In this document: in pieces, positions 53,970 through 64,000 of the stretch
Position numbering within the stretch: the stretch's first letter is position 1
Layout of the letters: every line of letters begins with the position of its first letter
Source: Talaromyces rugulosus
Taxonomy: Eukaryota > Ascomycota > Eurotiomycetes > Eurotiales > Trichocomaceae
Direction of reading: 5' to 3'
Length of the DNA: 64,000 bases
Assembly: GCF_013368755.1 (NCBI RefSeq)
Contig: NC_049566.1
Coordinates: 806,001-870,000, forward strand
The notes under the pieces: generated by a model
Databases searched by the model: none
What the model saw: the letters and a program-made list of their open reading frames with translations, nothing else
What the model was told of the DNA's origin: nothing
Translations under genes and position numbers: made by a program

Positions 53970-54940
53970 TCAATCCCCACAGCCCATGTCTACCTTGCGT
54001 CTCACTATCCGCATCTCCTCTCCTTGTTCGTGCGGTCGTTTCGCTGGAAAAGTCACATCAACGTCACCCCCTTTGATATCCGAGGCAATGGGACCGTCTT
54101 GATTTGCCGGAAGTAACAGCTCGGCCACAAGACGCTGCCGAAAAGTGTCAAAGGGCTTGAAAGGGATCTTTTTCTGCGTGATGGTCGGCCAGTTCGTATA
54201 GGTCGTGGCATTTTTGGGATTTTTAATCGCTTCCAGAAGCTCAGAGGTAAATTGAGCCTCATAAAGATGAATAAACTCACAGTCTTGCCACTTTGCCACG
54301 AGAAGACGAGACTATAAATGTTAGGCTTTGGGAGAGTACTTTCGTGTTCAGGAAGACGTACTGTATGCGTTTTTCTATCTTTAGTCGTGAGAGATCGTTC
54401 TTGTAGCTGTGCAATAGACAGCAGGATACAAACAAAGTATGGGTCCTCCTGCCAATTGGTTGGGGTTATTTGGGCCAGCCGTTTTTGATAGAGACGCCCG
54501 ACAGGCGCGTTGTTGCCATTGCCCGGATGGCTTCTAGCCTGAAATTTATCTTTGCGACCGCAAATGGCCCATGTGTAGTCAAAGTAGCCTACCAAAATTT
54601 GGGAATCATCGTCAAGAGGTGGTTGGCTGGCTTGTTTGCGACGGCCAAACACGACAGATTTTGGTCGATGAATCTCCTGGCCTGAGAAGAAGAACTTTGG
54701 TCCTTTTTTGCTGTTGATTAATATCGTCAGTTATATGCTTCACTCACCTAGTTGTCCATGGATAGATGGTGTTGCTTACCGATGCTCTTCGAAAGGGCCT
54801 CCCTCATACTCTAGAATACGGTACAGGGTGGAGAGCTTCATAAGGGGTGCGCGGTTTTTCGCAAATCGCTCAGGATCTGATAGAGGAAGTAGTGGTACAC
54901 GAACGAGTTCGTGACTGGTGTCGGAGAATTCATGCGTATC

Positions 54941-54971
<31 letters not shown>

Positions 54972-55144
54972 TGAGCTTGATGCACATCGGTGTTGTCCTG
55001 AGTGTACTCCGTCGACTCGAGCAGCTTGAAGCGACATCCTACCAGACCCAAATGACGGGAAGTCCAGAACAACGGGTCTACAAATAGTTCTCGGTGGTAC
55101 CGCATGAGATATGCAAGGGGCTGGGGCGTCAAACTGGACTGCAT
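53970..55144 (-). CDS. Uncharacterised fungal protein with a poly-Asn tract
   Basis: Exons 54780-55144, 54362-54710 and 53970-54311 give 351 residues. Readable segments: ELFVDPLFWTSRHLGLVGCR, a run of ten Asn (from a TTG/GTT repeat), then LMKLSTLYRILEYEGGPFEE, then ILVGYFDYTWAICGRKDKF, APVGRLYQKRLAQITPTNW, AKWQDCEFIHLYEAQFTSEL. I recognise the general pattern of an unnamed fungal family but no function. Upstream, in another frame, MLGGKSFFFYQSIKDPLSLP (ATG at 55226) looks like the same family's N-terminus; one extra C near 55115 would separate it, so the true protein may begin there with a frameshift. Confidence 0.72.
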
Positions 55145-56243
55145 TCTGAGAGGTGTAGAGGTGTTGTGGTAAGCTTAACGGGTCTTTGATACTTTGATAG
55201 AAGAAGAAACTCTTTCCGCCCAACATGTGCTTACCGCCTTGAATGAAAATAGGCCTAATAATCTTGCTTTTAACAAGAATAAATTGAGAGTAAAATCACG
55301 ATCTGAATTAATATAATCTAGAAAATTATAATATATTAATTATGCCCAAATTTAGTCGATTACACACGAGATTTGTCGAACTGGGCAGCAAGATATTGGT
55401 GCTCTGGATGGCATGAGACAGCTTTTCCTGATGGAAATAAACTGAATTGACTGTGTGTAAAGATTATTACAGGATTTGTGTGTGGTTCGCTGATAAATAC
55501 TGTTTTCTTTGTTTCATAGGTTGCTTCCACGTGACCGCAGTGGCTGAATGTATAGTCCCCCCAAACTGGAAGAGTACCTATATAAATATTAAATTGTAGA
55601 TATTACAGAGATAAATATTAGTAATATCTTTCAAACTAGTTGTATATAAAGAATTAACTATCTTTTCTTTACAAACAACTTTGAAGCTCTATCTACGTAT
55701 ATCTATTAGTATTGCCAAGACTAGACTGCATAAACATGATGCAGAAGTCTTCAGTATCGTTACTATGAAGACCTCATCAGTCATGTTATTAGCACTATCA
55801 CACTAGAAATTCCTACTTCCACTTTGCATTGTTGTATTGGTTGCACTGTAATTTGTCCATTTTGGGTGTCGTTCGATACCCAGTAGACCAACTTTTCTTT
55901 TGGTGATACATCAACTGCTCCATTTTTCTTATTTATTCTCATCTGCCGTGAATCTTACGTGTCGCGTCACACAGCAGAAATTTAAAGTATCCTTCCCGTT
56001 CCCTACTTCAGGTACCCGTGGTACGTTCCACTGGAAACCAAAAAAAAAATCTCCTGGTTGGTTCGACCCACCTGCAAGGACCGTGGTACAACGGTATATT
56101 TAATATGGAGCTAGTAATAATGAATTGAATTTAGATTATTACCAGTGTGCCACAAACTCAGGGGTTGTCCCCATATCCCCCCCATGCCATTTGTGAGTGA
56201 TATTCTGTGGAAAGTATGTGGTGTCTACATTCAGTTGATGCGG
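55145..56243. other. Intergenic, mostly AT-rich
   Basis: Apart from the possible N-terminal extension at 55145-55226, no coding signal is visible. A 67-codon plus frame at 55900 is not convincing. Confidence 0.45.
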
Positions 56244-58652
56244 TCAAACCTCACGATAACGCCGACGCGGCCGTGTTCCCTCTACAAACACATCGCGTTC
56301 TCGATACGCATCTCGCATGGGAGGGCGAGGGGCTGGTGGCAGATGAGGGGGAGGAGGCAGGATATCTCGTTCGCGACGCATTCGCTCGCGCCGCGATTGC
56401 CGGATATCCTCGGTCATTTCGACCAGTCTCGAAACATCATCCTGTTCATTCACGATAAGATTAGACGGACAAAAAGGTACGAGGAACGGGGGATCATTGA
56501 CATACATAGCGGAGGTATTTGTAGATGTAGAAGTCGCGGTCAGTCTCGTCGTAATCGTAGCCTGCTCGCTCGATGGCTTCTCGTACGACGAGGTCTTTGG
56601 TGACTTCCGTGTACCTTTTTTTGCGTTTTTCCTTCACGCGATCCAAGTCTTCGGCGAGATAGTCTCTCTCGGCCTCTCGCTCCAAGATCATAATCTCTTT
56701 GCTCCGGCTGTGGTGGCCGTCGTCAGACCTGGAACGCTCGATAATCTCCTCTTCTTCTTCGACTGGGGGTTGCCGTCTTAGAGACGGTGAGGGACTGCGG
56801 TCTTGATGGCGGTGTTCGATCGTGATCTTTTCATGAATATCTCCATTTCGATCACCACTAGAAGAAGGTATTAGTAACGCGGTGGGCCAGTTTACTCTGC
56901 TACATACCGCTCTCGTAGTTCAACCTCGTCAATCCCGGCCCGTGACTTGGTGTCATCAACGCTGAGCCGCAGCGAAGGCGATGCTTTTTCGTAGCCTGAT
57001 AAGTTAGTACACGTACTTTATGCAAACCAAAGATGATGCAAGATGATTCAAAGCTTACTCTCAATATGGCGGTGGTGCGTAATGACCTCTTGGACAATGG
57101 GCGGTTTGCGTATGACCGATGGCGGCTCCTCAGGCGATGATTCAGACGACGAGGAGGCCGCCTCACTTTGGCGAGAGAGCTCCCTCTCGAGCCTGCTCCG
57201 ACCTGCTCGTCCCTTGTGCTCGCTACGACGAATAATATCCTCTCGTTCCACCGACCCCTGACGGGACTGAGACGACTTGACCGAAGGGGGGCCATGAGTG
57301 TGACGGAATTCGACTTTTTCTCTGCCAGGTTCATCGCGGAAATAAATTTCATCTCGATCGCCTCCAGAAGCTAGAGGCTTTTTGTTGTGATCTCGTCTCC
57401 CTCTATGAACCAATATTTCCTCACGCTCGTCATCTTCGACTAACCGCCTTGGACGAATTACTTCGTCTTCTTCATCTTCAGGAGGTAACGAATGGCGTCG
57501 ACGAACACGAACTTCCTCAAGGAAATCGTCCTCAGCGTCTCGATGTGAATGCAATCGTTCTTTTCGCCGAATCCTCACTTCGTCTCGGTCGTCATCTCGC
57601 TCGGACCCTGAACGCTCACGATGACGAATACGAATCTCATCTCTATCAGCGTGCGGTGGTCGCTCTTTGTGCCGAATTAGAATTTCGTCTTCACGGTCGT
57701 CTCTCGTTGGCACAGAGTGATCTCGGCGACGAAGAAAGATGTCGTCTTCTTCATCACGCCCCGGCAATGACCTGCGTCTCCGGATCCTCTCTGGCTCGTC
57801 CCGTGGAGGCAGTGAGGCATCCCGATGACGAAGCAGGATCTCCTCGCGATCATCCCGGACTAGGTGTCTTCGGGAAGAGCGGTCTCGGTGGCGGAGAAAC
57901 CGTTCTTCTTCTTCATCTCGCTCGTCTTGGGACAGCAGAGACCGTCGACGGAGCTTGTCAGCAATAATCTCATCTCGAAGTGGCGGCGAGCGATTGCGTC
58001 GACGGATGGGGATTTCTGTTTCCTCTCGTTCTTCAAACTCCCTTTCTTCGACCTCGCGACTTTTAGCTCGCCTTCGTCGTGTGCGTTTTTCGTCTTCGCG
58101 GAGTAACTGATCAAACTTGTCTTTGTAGACTGGCGGCGAAAGCTCTTGCGTTTCGAGCATGACATCCTCCTCATCTCGAGACCTCCGTCTTTCAAGCCTC
58201 TCGTCATCTAGCGATACCCGTCTCCGTCTAGATCGATCTCGCGGTGGCAAAGACCCGCGGCGGATATACATTTCTTCAGTCTCCTCCCTCTCTGGAAGAC
58301 GATCACGCTTATCGTCGACATCCTCCTCTAGATAATCCTTCTCATAGCGCCGCACATCATCATCATCATTATCATCACCCCTAGACCGCCTTATCAACCG
58401 CTCAGGTTCTTCTCGTGCTTTCTCGCGCGTACGAATGAGTTCTTCAACTTCACGCCTAAGATGTGGAGGTGTAGGTTCACGGCGAAGGGGAGCAGGACGG
58501 CGCCGATGGCGGCTGCTTTCGAGCTCGGGCTCGACGTATTGCTCGTCTAGGTCTCGTCTGCGTCGACTAGGTTCGTCGATTATTTCTTCCCTTTCTTCCT
58601 CCTCCTCATCCTCTTCGTAGTAGTCGACGGGACGACGGCCGCGTCGAGACAT
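56244..58652 (-). CDS. Arg/Glu/Asp-rich repeat protein with a conserved C-terminal domain (DUF8035-like)
   Basis: Four exons, 57059-58652, 56908-56995, 56506-56857 and 56244-56441, give 743 residues. Residues 1-530 are highly charged, with recurring blocks of about 20-25 residues such as DREEILLRHRDASLPPRD, REDEILIRHKERPP, DRDEIRIRHRERSGS and DRDEVRIRRKERLHS. A Ser-rich acidic stretch follows (SRQSEAASSSSESSPEE). The C-terminus is globular: KDLVVREAIERAGYDYDETD, FYIYKYLRY, then DDVSRLVEMTEDIRQSRRER, and a Pro/Arg tail. That end matches my memory of a fungal domain of unknown function (DUF8035), unverified. Function unknown; probably disordered and RNA- or protein-binding (inference). Confidence 0.82.
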
Positions 58653-59156
58653 TGTAGATGTGACGATGGTAGCTTTCTAGCTTATTTTGAGGGGCTTTGA
58701 AATACCGTGAGTGACTATCATCAAGGCTTCGTACATTTATCGAGAGGAAAAAGAGAGTAGACACGCAAATCTGCAAAAAACGAAAATAAAAACACACACA
58801 TGCATGTACCGGTTGAACCAGCCAACGGGGTCAGACTAAGAAGTGCACTCCCAGGGCGTTTCAATAATAATAAGTCACGGGAGCTTCTGATGAAGCTTGT
58901 CCCAGACTGTCTGGTCAAGGCTGACAGTAATGATAAATGAGAGTGATTTTGTTGTGGTGGTCTGATGTGTTTTGTTGGCTGATGTCATTTGCTTGTTGTC
59001 CCCTCTTCCCCACTTGAGGCTGCGGCCGCTGCCGCTGACGTACTGCTTCACGTGCTCAATAAGCCATTCTTATTCTGTTGAATATATAGTAATTGTTCTA
59101 GTATAGGGTATCATAACATAAATCGTCTTCATCATCTCACATAAAAAATCCTTGTT
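58653..59156. other. Intergenic, promoter of the charged-repeat gene
   Basis: 500 bases between two minus-strand genes. No coding signal seen. Confidence 0.5.
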
Positions 59157-61160
59157 CTATCCAAAAAACAGCCTTTTCTGCCCCTTTTCTGCTTTCGTCT
59201 CCCGAGGCCGAGCCTTCTTGCGGTCTGGAGCTGCTGCTGGTCTTCTGGACAACTGCTGTACAATGTCTTGCGAGGTCCGGTCTGCTTGGACCTCTTGCGC
59301 CTCGAGATCCTTGGCAAAATGCCAGTCTTCATGTTCGTCGCGCTGGTACTCGTCAACTCGCTGATTGCAGCGGGGACACACGTAGACTCCAAAGGGCTCT
59401 GCGCTTTCTTGGCCTACTTCGGTAGTAATAAAAGGCATTTCAGTAGCTTGACAAGTTTCAAGATGTTCTTCAAGGTGTGTTGCTGGAGGCGTGGCATCGT
59501 CGCTTTCAACTTCGCTGTCCATCTGTTTGAAAAACCGCCCAATCCCGCTCGTCGCAGTTTTTCTCTTTTTCGCCGGATTTCCTCCATCGACTGATTCGAT
59601 TGAATTTCCAACCTTGGCCGCCGGCGTGTCGACAACGGGACTACTTATTCGGCCTGGCGCAAAAAAGCTATCAATGGCCTTGTTGTTGGTTGGGCCGTCC
59701 TCAAACCCGCCGACACTCAAAGACAGGTTTGAAACTGGCCAGGCTCGTCCCTCGGCATTGACCTGTCTCAGCAAATCTCGGGATAGATCAAAGAGGATGT
59801 CCTCCTCGATCATCTTCCCACCCGGAATGGGCAATTGTTTTGAGTGGACCTGAGCACCCGTTCGATGATGCAGAGTAATTGTTTTTGGTCGACGCCTTTT
59901 TTCAAGAAGACCGTCCTCGATCAGCCGGTTATAGAGATCTGCTGCAAAGATGCGCAACCACTTCTCAGCTTGGTCCATCGTGTTGATATAAGGACGGAAG
60001 GATTTGGCGGAGAGCATCGACTTGATCTGCACGCGCGTGTTGACTTCGCTAGCATCAACCCCACGAATAATATTATACAGCCAGACGGCAGTGTCGTCGT
60101 CTAGCTTAGCTTTGAACTGATCGGCCGTCACTTTCAAAAGATCATTGACCTGTTCAGTTCCAAACTCGGCACTGATTTGATCGCCCAGTTTCCCTCCGAG
60201 CATGCGGATTTTTGTAAACTTGAAGCCTCCGAGGAACTTTTGAATAGCGCGGTTTCGGACAATGGTTTGCTTATCGGGTTTGTTGCATGCGCTTCCCAGC
60301 TTCGCCATCATCTTGTTCCGCGCGATCCCTGCGGAACACGTATAAGTCAGTTTCTCCCAAACTGCAGCGCGCACCGAGCGTACAATCTCGGCACCAATCT
60401 GCATGCCGATATCGTCCCAATCTGGGTCGTCTTCTTCTGCATCGTTCTCGTCGAGGTCAACCAGGCCGTCATCCGGGGACCAGGCCAATGCCGTTGTTGG
60501 GGGAGCAGGTAAAGGAGTAATCCTATTGTCAGTTGCAGGAGGCTTTTGCAACTCCGGATAGCGCTGCCACAGTGTAGCATAGACTAGCGATGACAAGTCA
60601 ATGAAGACTTCGTCGACAGAAGCCTTTTCCATCCGTGCAGCCAGCAAGTCAGTAAATGCACCATCTGCCTGGCTACGAACAAGCTCGTCCCTCCATCTAG
60701 AGAGCTCTTCTTTTATTGTACTCAAGATCTTGCGCGATTCTGCTCGATACGGGTCTAGCGACACTTTGTCCGTCTGGATGCTGCTGGCGGCGTCTTCCCG
60801 GTATGCCCATTTCCCACCCTCGCCTTCTCGGAACGTCGCGACATGCTGGAGGACCAAGTCGGGACACTTTTTCTTCGCTTCGACTGCCGGCAGCATACGA
60901 GTAATCTCAAACGGCCGCGCGGCGTAGTTGATGGCAATGAGCGAACCCCACTGCTGAACGGCCAAGGGCGTGTCGCGCGGTGTCCCCAGCCGGACCATCT
61001 CGCATTGCGCGTAAAAGGCATCGAGGTCGATGTGCGCTACTACTCTCAATGGACTCGTCGCGGAGTTTTGACGGAGCTGCTGGAGGTGGCGGTATGTGTA
61101 GGCGGATGGTTTGGAAGAGGCGCCCGGCGAGGAGGGGATAAAAGCGGGCGGAGACGACAT
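59157..61160 (-). CDS. DNA polymerase eta (Y-family, Rad30-type)
   Basis: A single exon of 667 residues from ATG 61158-61160 (MSSPPAFIPSSPGA). Y-family motifs: VVAHIDLDAFYAQCEMVRLG (metal-binding Asp), GSLIAINYAARPFEITR, and EKASVDEVFIDLSS (catalytic Asp-Glu). Then the thumb (CSAGIARNKMMAKLGSACNK, LGGKLGDQI) and little-finger domain (RPKTITLHHR). The C-terminus has a UBZ-type finger (CPRCNQRVDEYQRDEHEDWH) and a terminal PIP-like box (QKRLFF). It copies past UV photoproducts at stalled forks, recruited by ubiquitinated PCNA (family knowledge). Catalytic residues look intact. Confidence 0.95.
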   Translation of the reverse strand: MSSPPAFIPSSPGASSKPSAYTYRHLQQLRQNSATSPLRVVAHIDLDAFYAQCEMVRLGTPRDTPLAVQQWGSLIAINYAARPFEITRMLPAVEAKKKCPDLVLQHVATFREGEGGKWAYREDAASSIQTDKVSLDPYRAESRKILSTIKEELSRWRDELVRSQADGAFTDLLAARMEKASVDEVFIDLSSLVYATLWQRYPELQKPPATDNRITPLPAPPTTALAWSPDDGLVDLDENDAEEDDPDWDDIGMQIGAEIVRSVRAAVWEKLTYTCSAGIARNKMMAKLGSACNKPDKQTIVRNRAIQKFLGGFKFTKIRMLGGKLGDQISAEFGTEQVNDLLKVTADQFKAKLDDDTAVWLYNIIRGVDASEVNTRVQIKSMLSAKSFRPYINTMDQAEKWLRIFAADLYNRLIEDGLLEKRRRPKTITLHHRTGAQVHSKQLPIPGGKMIEEDILFDLSRDLLRQVNAEGRAWPVSNLSLSVGGFEDGPTNNKAIDSFFAPGRISSPVVDTPAAKVGNSIESVDGGNPAKKRKTATSGIGRFFKQMDSEVESDDATPPATHLEEHLETCQATEMPFITTEVGQESAEPFGVYVCPRCNQRVDEYQRDEHEDWHFAKDLEAQEVQADRTSQDIVQQLSRRPAAAPDRKKARPRETKAEKGQKRLFFG

Positions 61161-61335
61161 TCTGCGATCAATTGTCCATGGTCGAGATGTATGTGTGTTC
61201 ACATTCTTCTTGTAGAGACGACAAGAAAGCTGTTGAGATGAGATGATGAGATGATGCTGCACGATCGGCAAGCGCCTCGATCTCGACCACACTAGCGGGG
61301 GTCGCGGACGCTAATTATCCGTACATTATTTCAAC

Positions 61336-61623
61336 ATGACTTCAAAAATGTTGTTATCATCTCCTTTTATTTTATCCCCGAATCATTTCTCTCAGATAAT
61401 GGCAGGGAATTTTGACACATTCACAATGGCCGATGAGAAACGACAAGTCAGGCCCAGCCTAACCTTTTTGCTTTCCCTTCAAGCCATCCTTTCGGGCCTG
61501 TTGGCCTATCTCGTTGTTTACACTCACATACATCACCCAGAAGAGTCTAGGATATGGATGCTCGCCAAGTTTTTCCTAGCAGTCTGTTTACTAGTGTTTA
61601 CTGCTTTTCAGGCATTGGCTTGA
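61336..61623 (+). CDS. Small hypothetical two-helix membrane protein
   Basis: 95 codons from ATG 61336; the second and third ATGs (61348, 61399) are possible starts. Two hydrophobic segments, LTFLLSLQAILSGLLAYLVV and MLAKFFLAVCLLVFTAFQAL, are separated by a His/Glu-rich loop. It is divergent from polymerase eta, 175 bases away. No family recognised. Confidence 0.4.
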   Translation: MTSKMLLSSPFILSPNHFSQIMAGNFDTFTMADEKRQVRPSLTFLLSLQAILSGLLAYLVVYTHIHHPEESRIWMLAKFFLAVCLLVFTAFQALA

Positions 61624-63479
61624 GAAATGCGGCCCCCTCGCTATTGGAAGCCTCGATGGCGTCCTCGTGGCACAGTATATTCGCCTCATTTTTTGACCCC
61701 CGATCAGCGGTTCTGACTCCCAACCACTAAATTTACACCACCGGTCAGCGGCCCCCCAAAGTGGACTCTTTTGCACTTGTCCGGGTGTCTAAATTCAGTG
61801 ACTAGGGGTCAACTATGCCCCCAAACTATACATCTCAAACTAAGACGGCCATCTGCGTACGTTAATCGAACCATCCAGTTTTTGAATCCATACTGACAGG
61901 ATATAATAGGCGGCTGCCACCATTGGTACCGTTGTAAGCGCTATTTGGGGTGTCATTCGCAGCTTTGTCAGCTCTCGTCCGGCTTCCTAACTTATCCATT
62001 GTTTCCCCATAGTGATTGCTTTGGACCTGGTTGTCACTAGGTGCATTGTTACACTAAAAAGAGGGAAGCTATTCTGTGATTATTCGGTGGCCGTGAGATC
62101 GACGCAAGCATTCGTACCCTTTGCATTTGTTTGTTGATGTCGACGAGCGGACAGCTCGAAATACTTGTACAGGCGGCGCTAATATAGGTCAACTGGTCAT
62201 GTGCCTAGAGTAATTTCTTCCGGGAGGGCTTAACCTCTAGTAGAAGAAGTTTATGCAGTTCTTTCTGACCAAATACAATATATGATTTCTTGTTTCATTT
62301 TTAAATTATATAATTTCTTCTAACACATGATTTACTTCTGCTAACAATGTTTGAGTCTGGGCCTGATCTTTTCGCAAAGAATTTGATTGGTGAAAACCCA
62401 TATCTAGTTTTAGCTTCAGGCTTCAACCCCCATTGCCTCGTATCAGCAATAAGTCAGTGCCTGATGTTTCGATCCCGACGAGGCAGTATGGCAGCAAATC
62501 TTACATAACGCAGACATAAAAAAGGCTAACCGGATATAGCGTAGGGCAATAATTCCTTTTGCGGGCCGGACCGACAAGTCCCGTGACCAGGCCTGGGCAT
62601 GTTTGCCGGGTTTGCATTTCCACCACAACAACACAACAACACGCACAACTTTGTTATTATTATTATTCTACAATGTTACGCAACAACCCAGCCTCTCACG
62701 TCTCACAGCAGATAAAAAGCCTGCTGCAATTTGCAAAGCCCCTGTGGTGGCGATGATTGGCGGCCAGCTCGCCTGCGGTCCCAGCATAGCGATTGGCCAC
62801 CTGCAGCCCAGGCTGACTAGCAGAGCTAATGCCCAAAGCTAGCACGCATTACGGCCCAACCCACGATACCCCGTGGACCTGAGCGTGTCTTCTTGCAAAG
62901 CTTTGCACGCTAGTAGCCTCTTCAGGCTGTGTTGATCAATGGTTCTTATTGCCACAGTGGAGGAATATTCTCCTTCAACAATGATTATACGGAATCCGGC
63001 ATCGTCACTCGCTGGAATGACTCGCCAGTACTCCGTACACAACCCAGGGTCCTAGGCAGGCAGTCACAGGGCTTCTTACGGATCGTCGCCTGAATAAGCA
63101 TCAAACGCTCAGGCCGAAGGTGTCACCAAGCCGAGTTACCGGCAGCACGAGCCAGGGACGCAACATGGATCTACGACAATTATTGTGAGGGATGCTATAC
63201 TAGGCACAACTGCCATCCGCCAGGACATGTCAAATCCAGACAACCGGAATCCTGGAGGATCATGACGTCTCATAATAATAGCCAGTCCTTCAGCCCTGCC
63301 CAACAGACGTATTATTACTTTGTCGAGACGGCGTGCAAAAGCCAGATATCAAACACAGCGGCTGCACGATGGCGCTTGTGGATAGATAGGCTGTAGCCGT
63401 GGTGGGACAGCATGCAGCGTAATGCGTAGAGCAATTGAATAATAGGCAAAAGCCCGTCTAGACCAGGCTCGTCTCTGCT
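61624..63479. other. 1.9-kb stretch without a supported gene
   Basis: Frames are short and unlike any family. A TTATTATTATTA run at about 62656-62667 is the only repeat seen. Confidence 0.45.
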
Positions 63480-64000
63480 GTCTCGTGGCACCAGAGACGG
63501 TGAGCAGCGACAACGACAGCCCAAAGGCTGCTGGGCCGCCAACAAGGCCGCGCAGCCAACCACGGGCGTCGCAACCCACCAGGCGCCCACAACCGTCTCC
63601 TTCGCCCGCCCCTCCTCGCCGCCTCCCCTCTTTCTTCCTGCTCCGTGTGCTTATCTTAACCCGTCGTCCGCTCCCTCCCCTGCTCGCGACTCTCCCTCCG
63701 TTTCCTCTCCTTCATTCTGCTGGCCCTGTGTGTCGGCTGCTCATCCCCCGTCGACCTGCTCTTCCACAGAGAGGACTATTCCGGACATATATATAACAAG
63801 ACAGACTGTGTGTGTGTGTATGTGTGTGGGTGTTTGCCAAAGGAGAAAACAACAAGAAAAACGACAACAACAACACAGAAAAACACAAGCCAGACCGTTT
63901 ACAGGAGGACTCCAGAATTCCACAGGAGCCAAATAAAGGAAGCCTTGTTATTGCTTTCCCATTGGACTTTTTCTACCCCCCAGGATCGATCTGTCTCCTT
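63480..64000 (+). promoter_or_regulatory. Pyrimidine-rich promoter and leader of a gene beyond the window
   Basis: Bases 63596-63720 are strongly C/T-rich on the plus strand, then a TG repeat (63808-63831) and a CAA/ACA-rich stretch (63845-63890). CT tracts followed by a CAA-rich leader are typical upstream of highly expressed filamentous-fungal genes. The downstream start codon is not in view. A 103-codon Pro/Arg frame at 63485 is a by-product of the CT bias. Confidence 0.4.

Noticed and set aside
54940..54971. GTT trinucleotide repeat as a non-coding microsatellite or CRISPR-like array
   Set aside because: It is in frame inside the minus-strand gene and encodes the poly-Asn tract; there are no spacers.
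63485..63796. 103-codon Pro/Arg/Ser-rich plus-strand frame
   Set aside because: Its composition follows from the CT-rich tract; it has no family resemblance and looks like promoter or leader sequence.

Overview
The window looks like a filamentous ascomycete (Pezizomycotina, probably Eurotiales-like; genus not determinable from sequence alone). The evidence is short GT-AG introns of about 45-90 nt, a mitochondrial methylcrotonyl-CoA carboxylase gene, a FunK1 kinase relic, a WSC-domain wall sensor, a fungal rhodopsin-type 7-TM protein, Fot1/pogo, Ty3/Gypsy and Tad-like LINE elements, and C-to-T decay of repeats that resembles repeat-induced point mutation (RIP).

Layout. Bases 1-16465 are a transposon nest. 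A decayed Fot1/pogo element (469-2347, minus) abuts a second one (2350-16465, plus) and shares a single TA with it. The second is split by a RIP-damaged Gypsy LTR element (3049-8955; 253-bp LTRs, CCAAG target duplication). It is split again by a GC-rich, almost intact LINE (9131-15437; 13-bp target duplication). Bases 16781-18973 hold a PD-(D/E)XK-like orphan gene and a Tc1/mariner remnant. Bases 19165-22634 hold two conserved genes, mccB (leucine catabolism) and a Rap/Rsr1-type small GTPase, facing each other. Bases 23900-46800 are accessory sequence in which intact genes alternate with relics. Intact are a Fax/GST-like protein, a zinc-family alcohol dehydrogenase, an SDR oxidoreductase and a DCR2-like phosphoesterase. 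Broken or doubtful are a FunK1 kinase, an epimerase/transposase/Baeyer-Villiger chimera, a phosphotransferase relic, a membrane-anchored tyrosinase-like protein with an apparent one-base lesion, a rhodopsin-like protein with one nonsense codon, and an O-methyltransferase with a suspicious splice junction. A very short secreted peptide gene (46591-46787) closes this block. Bases 47032-61623 are more conventional: a MetE-like protein, a glycine-rich protein, a WSC-domain membrane protein with a 3-kb upstream region, an unknown Asn-repeat protein, a charged-repeat protein, DNA polymerase eta and a small membrane ORF. From 61624 to the end no gene is supported; the last 450 bases look like the promoter and leader of a plus-strand gene beyond the window.

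How the parts fit. The redox, methyl-transfer and tyrosinase-like genes between 26.8 and 48.1 kb resemble a secondary-metabolite or peptide-tailoring neighbourhood that is partly decayed. No polyketide synthase, NRPS or terpene synthase is present, so cluster status is inference. Multi-exon models were built by hand from splice consensus, reading-frame arithmetic and family resemblance; no database search was possible.
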